From positions 54,384 through 81,061 of the forward strand of contig DNUZ01000014.1 of assembly GCA_003507655.1 (NCBI GenBank): a DNA stretch of 26,678 nucleotides, given 5' to 3'. The stretch comes from Lachnospiraceae bacterium. Lineage in GTDB: Bacteria > Bacillota > Clostridia > Lachnospirales > Lachnospiraceae. Made by a program: the position numbers and the translations under genes. The notes below the pieces were generated by a model. It saw only the letters and a program-made list of their open reading frames with translations, was not told where the DNA came from and ran no database searches. Positions 23,136-26,678 of this stretch are shown one piece after another; the first letter of the stretch is position 1, and each line of letters opens with the position of its first letter.

Positions 23136-26100
23136 CTATTTCTTTGTTGTTACTTTCACACTCTTACTCCAGTCGGAATAATATTTCTGTTTTCCAACTG
23201 TTTTATAGGTACGGATTCTTACATAGTATTTCTTCTTTGCTTTTAACTTGGAAATCGTCTTCTTTGTCGTACTGTTCTTGTTCACAGTCACGGTCTTATT
23301 TCCACTCTTGAACTTGCTGTCTGTGGAATACTGGATCTGATAACCTTTTGTCTGTGTGGACTGTTTTTTCCATTTTGCTTCAAATCCTTTTTTCTTAGCA
23401 CTCACTTTAGAAAGTTTTGTGCTCTTCGGATTGATCGTATAGCTTAAGGTCTTACTTCCTGAATACTTGCTTCCCTTGAAAGTAATCTTCACTTCATAGG
23501 TTCCGACATTTTTTCTGCCGCTTGGCAATTTTACCTTATAATCCGTGTTTACCTTCAGCTCTTTTCCTTTGCTGTCCTTAACGGTCACGGACGGTGTCTG
23601 CTTCTTGCCATTATAGGTATATTTTGTCTTTGATAATTTTATCTTTGATACCTTGGCAATCTTCACCGTTTTGGTCGTTGTCCCACACCGTGTACATGTG
23701 GTTGTAATCTTTCCATCCTTGCTTGCAGTTGCTTTCTGTGTCTTTGTTGTGGTGCTGTGGCCTTTTGCTGCAATGCTCTTTCCTGTGGAAAGTTTTTTAT
23801 TACAGGTCTTACAGTAAGTATCTCCCGTATAGCCTGCTGTTGTACAGGTTGCCGCTTTTTGGTTCCGCACTTCCGTACCGGTATGTTTACATCTCTGTTC
23901 CGGGTTGGATGGATCTGACGGATCCGTACTTCCACCGGAAGCGGATTTGGATGCCTCTGTCGTATTACCATAAGCTCCCATATTTGCCCTGTTTCCATTT
24001 GGAGACGGCTCATTCGCATAAGCCGCTGATGCTTCTCCTGCATCAATGCATGGACTTGTCACGGTATCTTTTACCCATGTCGTACCATTCCATCTTCCTG
24101 CTGCGGATTTCAGATGGAAATCTCCACTTGCTGCATCTGCAAAACATGGATCTTTTGTGATACAGCCTGTGCCATAATCACTTAAGCTGTCATCTTTTGC
24201 TGTTCCATACAGGCAGGAGTATGTGATATTTTTTCCTTTATCTTCCTGCGCATTCGTTCCCTGCAACTCCAGAGTGGTTGTATTCCCCGCGATAATACTG
24301 TTTTTAATAACCGGTAATACATGACATCCGTATAAGATACCTGTATTACATCCTACAATCGTCAGATGATCCAACTGCATCTGCTTTCCTGCATTTTCTA
24401 TAGCACTCTCACTCTCATCAAGACTTGAGACATATGCCGTAATACCCACTCCCTTTGTAAAGTTATAAATCCGGCAGTTTGACACTTCTACTAATGTCGC
24501 TACATCCGGATAATAATTTGTCCAGAGATAAATACCACAATCGCTGCTTTCTCCGTCTGTCCCTCTTCCTGCAATAGACACATTCTGAAGCTCTATCCGG
24601 CTCGCTATGGATCCATCCGATGATCCACCCCTGATATTGATATTAAGTCCCTTTTCAACGTCTTTCATCTGGCAATCTTTCATATACAGAGTTGCCGGTA
24701 GTTCCTTTATCGGCTTACTATTTATTTCAACTAATTTCGGACTGATGGTAATCTTTTTTTCAAATGTACAATTTTCAAAGATAGTTTCCGCACTTGCATC
24801 TTCATAGTTTCCATCTGTCCATGCTCCATTCAGATAGATATAATTTGCATAATAGCCATTCTCTCCAATAAAATGGATCGGCAGTGCTTTCGTTCCCTTT
24901 GCAATGAGTTTTCCTGTAGACTCTACCGTCAGATCTTTCATATAACAGGTTACGCCCGGTGCAATGGTCACTGTTCGTGCATTATCAACAGTCGGACCCT
25001 GCAAACGGTATGCCAGTCCTTCAATTTTTCCAAGATAACCGGTCTGTCCGGTAATCGTTTCCGGCTGCTCCGGTGTTGATCTTACTACTTCCGCATATTT
25101 TCCTATGTCTGCACCGTAGTTACAAGTATTTGCCGCATAGGCCTTTGTTTGATCCGCATTAACATTTGCACCAATTCTGATCTTCAATGGTGCATACTGG
25201 TTTGCATTTTCTCCGGTTGCATCCGTATTCCCAATAAAGTGATTACCTTCCACTTCATAAGTTGCACATCCGCCTCTTAACCAACATGCCGGTCCTTTTA
25301 ACTCATTGCCAGTTGTATTATGAAATGTATTATTTCTGACAACCGCGTTCGCAGACCATTCAATATAACTCATTCCCTCAGAAATCGTATTATTGTAATA
25401 TCCGTCTGACTCAAAATTGTTGCCTTCAACCAGGCAGGATAAATTCTCCGGATAGACATACTCCGTTCCTGTAGATTCTAAAGCTCGCCCCATTCCACGA
25501 AATGTTGAATTGGTTACCTTAACCTCCACTTTCCTGTCCATGGCATGGAAATAGATTGCCGAACTTCCATCCACTAATGAAGTCCCTGCTGCCGTTTTTG
25601 CCGCAACCACCTCACTGCTGTCAAAGGTACACTGATTTACTGTAAGATTAAAATTCCTGTCCGTCTCATCAGATGTACTGTCTACGGATAACATTCCTTC
25701 CACATCACTTGCTAAATATTCTCCACCGTTGATAAACTGACAATATTCAAAGGTTGCACCTTCACAGGTCCGCTCTGTATCTTCCTCTATCTGTGTATCA
25801 AATATAATCCCTGCCCAATTCTCATCATTTGTATCATTTTTAAAAATGATCGGTTCTTCTGCCGTTCCCTTTGCAGTAAGAGAACCATACAGAATCCTAA
25901 GACCTGATGCAGATTTTACATCTGTTTGGTCAATCTTACCATGAGAAGTATTCCCCTGTCCGAAACAGATCGTCGTTCCCGGATCGATCGTTAAATCTCC
26001 GATAATTACAGGGTTGATCAGGGTAGAATCCGTTATAATATAATAGATATTATCCTTTGTCCAGTGCTGTGAACCCTCAATCCTTCCATAAACCAGTACT

Positions 26101-26327
26101 GTATTTTTTTCATCCGCAGACTCTGCTTTAACCTCTGTAGTCTCTACTTCCGGTGCTTCTGCTCCCGTTGCTTTAACCTCCGTAGTCTCTGCTTTCGGTT
26201 CATCTGTCTCTGCTGTCTTTTCCTGTGCTTCCTGCGGTGTGTCCGCATATGCCAGAACCGGGCACATGGTGAATACCAGTGCAAACGCCAGACCTGCTGA
26301 AAGTATCTTTTTCATAAAGCCTTTCAT
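23136..26327 (-). CDS. Large secreted double beta-helix protein with Cys/His module, Ig-like and Fn3-like ends
   Basis: This is a 1063-residue exported protein. The signal peptide ends near LAYA (residue 28), followed by a Glu/Thr/Ala-rich stretch with ETTEVKA twice (47-53, 62-68). Two right-handed beta-helix halves follow: about 75-415 and 420-790. Both open with similar text (LTIDPGTTICF then AKGTAEEPIIF; VTIAPGVTCYM then AKGTKALPIHF), suggesting duplication. The end PSPNGNRANMGAYGN (775-789) is typical of secreted beta-helix domains. Then come one C-x10-C-x2-C-x14-H module (Cys828, Cys839, Cys842, His857), an Ig-like domain (about 893-967, YTYNGKKQTPSVTV) and an Fn3-like domain (about 970-1062). 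No LPXTG or catalytic motif is seen; it is perhaps a carbohydrate-binding or adhesive surface protein. The ATG follows AAGGAGGG by a few nt. Confidence 0.85.
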   Translation of the reverse strand: MKGFMKKILSAGLAFALVFTMCPVLAYADTPQEAQEKTAETDEPKAETTEVKATGAEAPEVETTEVKAESADEKNTVLVYGRIEGSQHWTKDNIYYIITDSTLINPVIIGDLTIDPGTTICFGQGNTSHGKIDQTDVKSASGLRILYGSLTAKGTAEEPIIFKNDTNDENWAGIIFDTQIEEDTERTCEGATFEYCQFINGGEYLASDVEGMLSVDSTSDETDRNFNLTVNQCTFDSSEVVAAKTAAGTSLVDGSSAIYFHAMDRKVEVKVTNSTFRGMGRALESTGTEYVYPENLSCLVEGNNFESDGYYNNTISEGMSYIEWSANAVVRNNTFHNTTGNELKGPACWLRGGCATYEVEGNHFIGNTDATGENANQYAPLKIRIGANVNADQTKAYAANTCNYGADIGKYAEVVRSTPEQPETITGQTGYLGKIEGLAYRLQGPTVDNARTVTIAPGVTCYMKDLTVESTGKLIAKGTKALPIHFIGENGYYANYIYLNGAWTDGNYEDASAETIFENCTFEKKITISPKLVEINSKPIKELPATLYMKDCQMKDVEKGLNINIRGGSSDGSIASRIELQNVSIAGRGTDGESSDCGIYLWTNYYPDVATLVEVSNCRIYNFTKGVGITAYVSSLDESESAIENAGKQMQLDHLTIVGCNTGILYGCHVLPVIKNSIIAGNTTTLELQGTNAQEDKGKNITYSCLYGTAKDDSLSDYGTGCITKDPCFADAASGDFHLKSAAGRWNGTTWVKDTVTSPCIDAGEASAAYANEPSPNGNRANMGAYGNTTEASKSASGGSTDPSDPSNPEQRCKHTGTEVRNQKAATCTTAGYTGDTYCKTCNKKLSTGKSIAAKGHSTTTKTQKATASKDGKITTTCTRCGTTTKTVKIAKVSKIKLSKTKYTYNGKKQTPSVTVKDSKGKELKVNTDYKVKLPSGRKNVGTYEVKITFKGSKYSGSKTLSYTINPKSTKLSKVSAKKKGFEAKWKKQSTQTKGYQIQYSTDSKFKSGNKTVTVNKNSTTKKTISKLKAKKKYYVRIRTYKTVGKQKYYSDWSKSVKVTTKK

Positions 26328-26395
26328 ATGCTCCCTCCTTTTCTTTGTTTCATATGATTATTCATAATATAGCTTTTGCCCTTCTATTTGTGCGT

Positions 26396-26401
26396 ATTAT
26401 A
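26396..26401 (-). promoter_or_regulatory. Candidate -10 of the beta-helix protein gene
   Basis: A perfect TATAAT on the minus strand lies 69 nt upstream of the start codon. The matching -35 (TCGCAA at 17 nt) is poor, so this is tentative. Confidence 0.35.
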
Positions 26402-26438
26402 ATATGAAGCTGTTAGACTTGCGAGAGAATTTCCGTTT

Positions 26439-26451
26439 TAGTCATTGACTA
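26439..26451. promoter_or_regulatory. Perfect inverted repeat upstream of the beta-helix protein gene
   Basis: TAGTCA-T-TGACTA is a perfect 13-nt inverted repeat upstream of the candidate -10. It could be an operator. It shares ATTGACTAT with the palindrome at 13318-13333. Confidence 0.35.
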
Positions 26452-26494
26452 TTTTGGTAATTCAGGGAATTGCTATACAAGAAAAAGAATGCAC

Positions 26495-26521
26495 AAAAAA
26501 AGCATGCATAAAATGCATACT
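26495..26521 (-). terminator. Intrinsic terminator of the downstream tRNA cluster
   Basis: On the minus strand AGTATGCAT, a three-nt TTT loop and ATGCATGCT fold into a 9-bp stem with one G-U pair, followed by a run of T. It ends the tRNA-Tyr/tRNA-Leu transcript 23 nt past tRNA-Leu. Confidence 0.8.
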
Positions 26522-26543
26522 TTCTTATTGCTTTCAATTATCA

Positions 26544-26627
26544 TGCCGGCGATCGGAATCGAACCGATACTGTGTTTCCACAACAGGATTTTAAGTCCTG
26601 CGCGTCTGCCAGTTCCGCCACGCCGGC
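26544..26627 (-). tRNA. tRNA-Leu (TAA)
   Basis: The acceptor stem GCCGGCG pairs with CGCCGGC, with discriminator A. The anticodon loop CTTAAAA gives TAA. A long class II variable arm (TTGTGGAAACACAG) is present. It is 84 nt with no encoded CCA. Confidence 0.96.
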
Positions 26628-26631
26628 AAAA

Positions 26632-26678
26632 TGGATGGAGGTGGATTCGAACCACCGAAGCAATTTGCAGCAGATTTA
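26632..26678 (-). tRNA. 3' part of a probable tRNA-Tyr, cut by the window edge
   Basis: Visible are the end of the anticodon loop (TAAA), the stem strand TCTGC, a 13-nt class II variable arm, the T arm GGTGG-TTCGAAT-CCACC and the acceptor 3' strand TCCATCC with discriminator A. If TA is anticodon positions 2-3, only Tyr is possible among sense codons, and the long variable arm agrees. The first anticodon base lies outside the window. It is 4 nt upstream of tRNA-Leu in the same transcript. Confidence 0.85.

Noticed and set aside
26473..26655. A 60-codon minus-strand frame across tRNA-Leu
   Set aside because: It is a translation of tRNA sequence (GGTGRRAGLK), not a protein gene.

Overview
The window is a chromosomal segment of a low-to-moderate-GC anaerobic Firmicute, most likely a gut Lachnospiraceae. 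Supporting signs are strong AAGGAGG-type ribosome binding sites, tRNA genes without an encoded CCA, a two-gene SufCB-type iron-sulfur pair without sufS/U/D, a dual-domain TrkA with TrkH, oleate hydratase, a LacI regulator divergent from a maltodextrin-type binding lipoprotein, and large secreted beta-helix or Cys-repeat proteins. No phage, insertion sequence, CRISPR array or rRNA was seen.

Layout. 1-5529: the tail of an unidentified gene, a shared terminator, then on the minus strand a CPA2-type cation/proton antiporter and the sbcD-sbcC nuclease pair (4-nt overlap). 5530-5761: a divergent control region with a LexA-like palindrome and a six-unit degenerate tandem repeat. 5762-9980, plus strand: dinB, then mtnN-luxS (1-nt overlap, own promoter), which detoxify S-adenosylhomocysteine and yield the AI-2 precursor, then a near-consensus promoter driving sufC and a short sufB-like gene. 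10093-13281, minus strand: a TetR-type regulator followed by an 816-residue secreted protein built from 41-residue Cys/His repeats. 13557-16588, minus strand: trkA-trkH potassium uptake followed by a 58-residue Cys-rich protein. 16937-17338: a small lipoprotein. 17404-17657: a tRNA-Gly, tRNA-Gly, tRNA-Phe operon. 17839-21844, minus strand: oleate hydratase with an N-terminal membrane-anchor-like extension, a TetR-type regulator, and an orphan sugar-binding lipoprotein, divergent from a LacI regulator. 23136-26327: a 1063-residue secreted double beta-helix protein. 26544-end: tRNA-Leu and the 3' part of a probable tRNA-Tyr.

Most of the window is housekeeping or ordinary accessory content. The observations most worth following are: a C-x10-C-x2-C-x14-H module shared with identical spacing by two otherwise unrelated secreted proteins, one of them co-transcribed with a TetR regulator; the reduced SufCB pair, which resembles the minimal SMS type; and the membrane-anchor-like extension of oleate hydratase. 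I found no sure example of a wholly new system. All assignments come from reading sequence and recalled family knowledge; no database search was run. Several starts are placed inside the longest open frame because a ribosome binding site decides them: antiporter 1473, mtnN 7046, sufC 8325, Cys-rich small protein 13733, trkA GTG 16588, oleate hydratase 19815, lacI-type regulator 22047.
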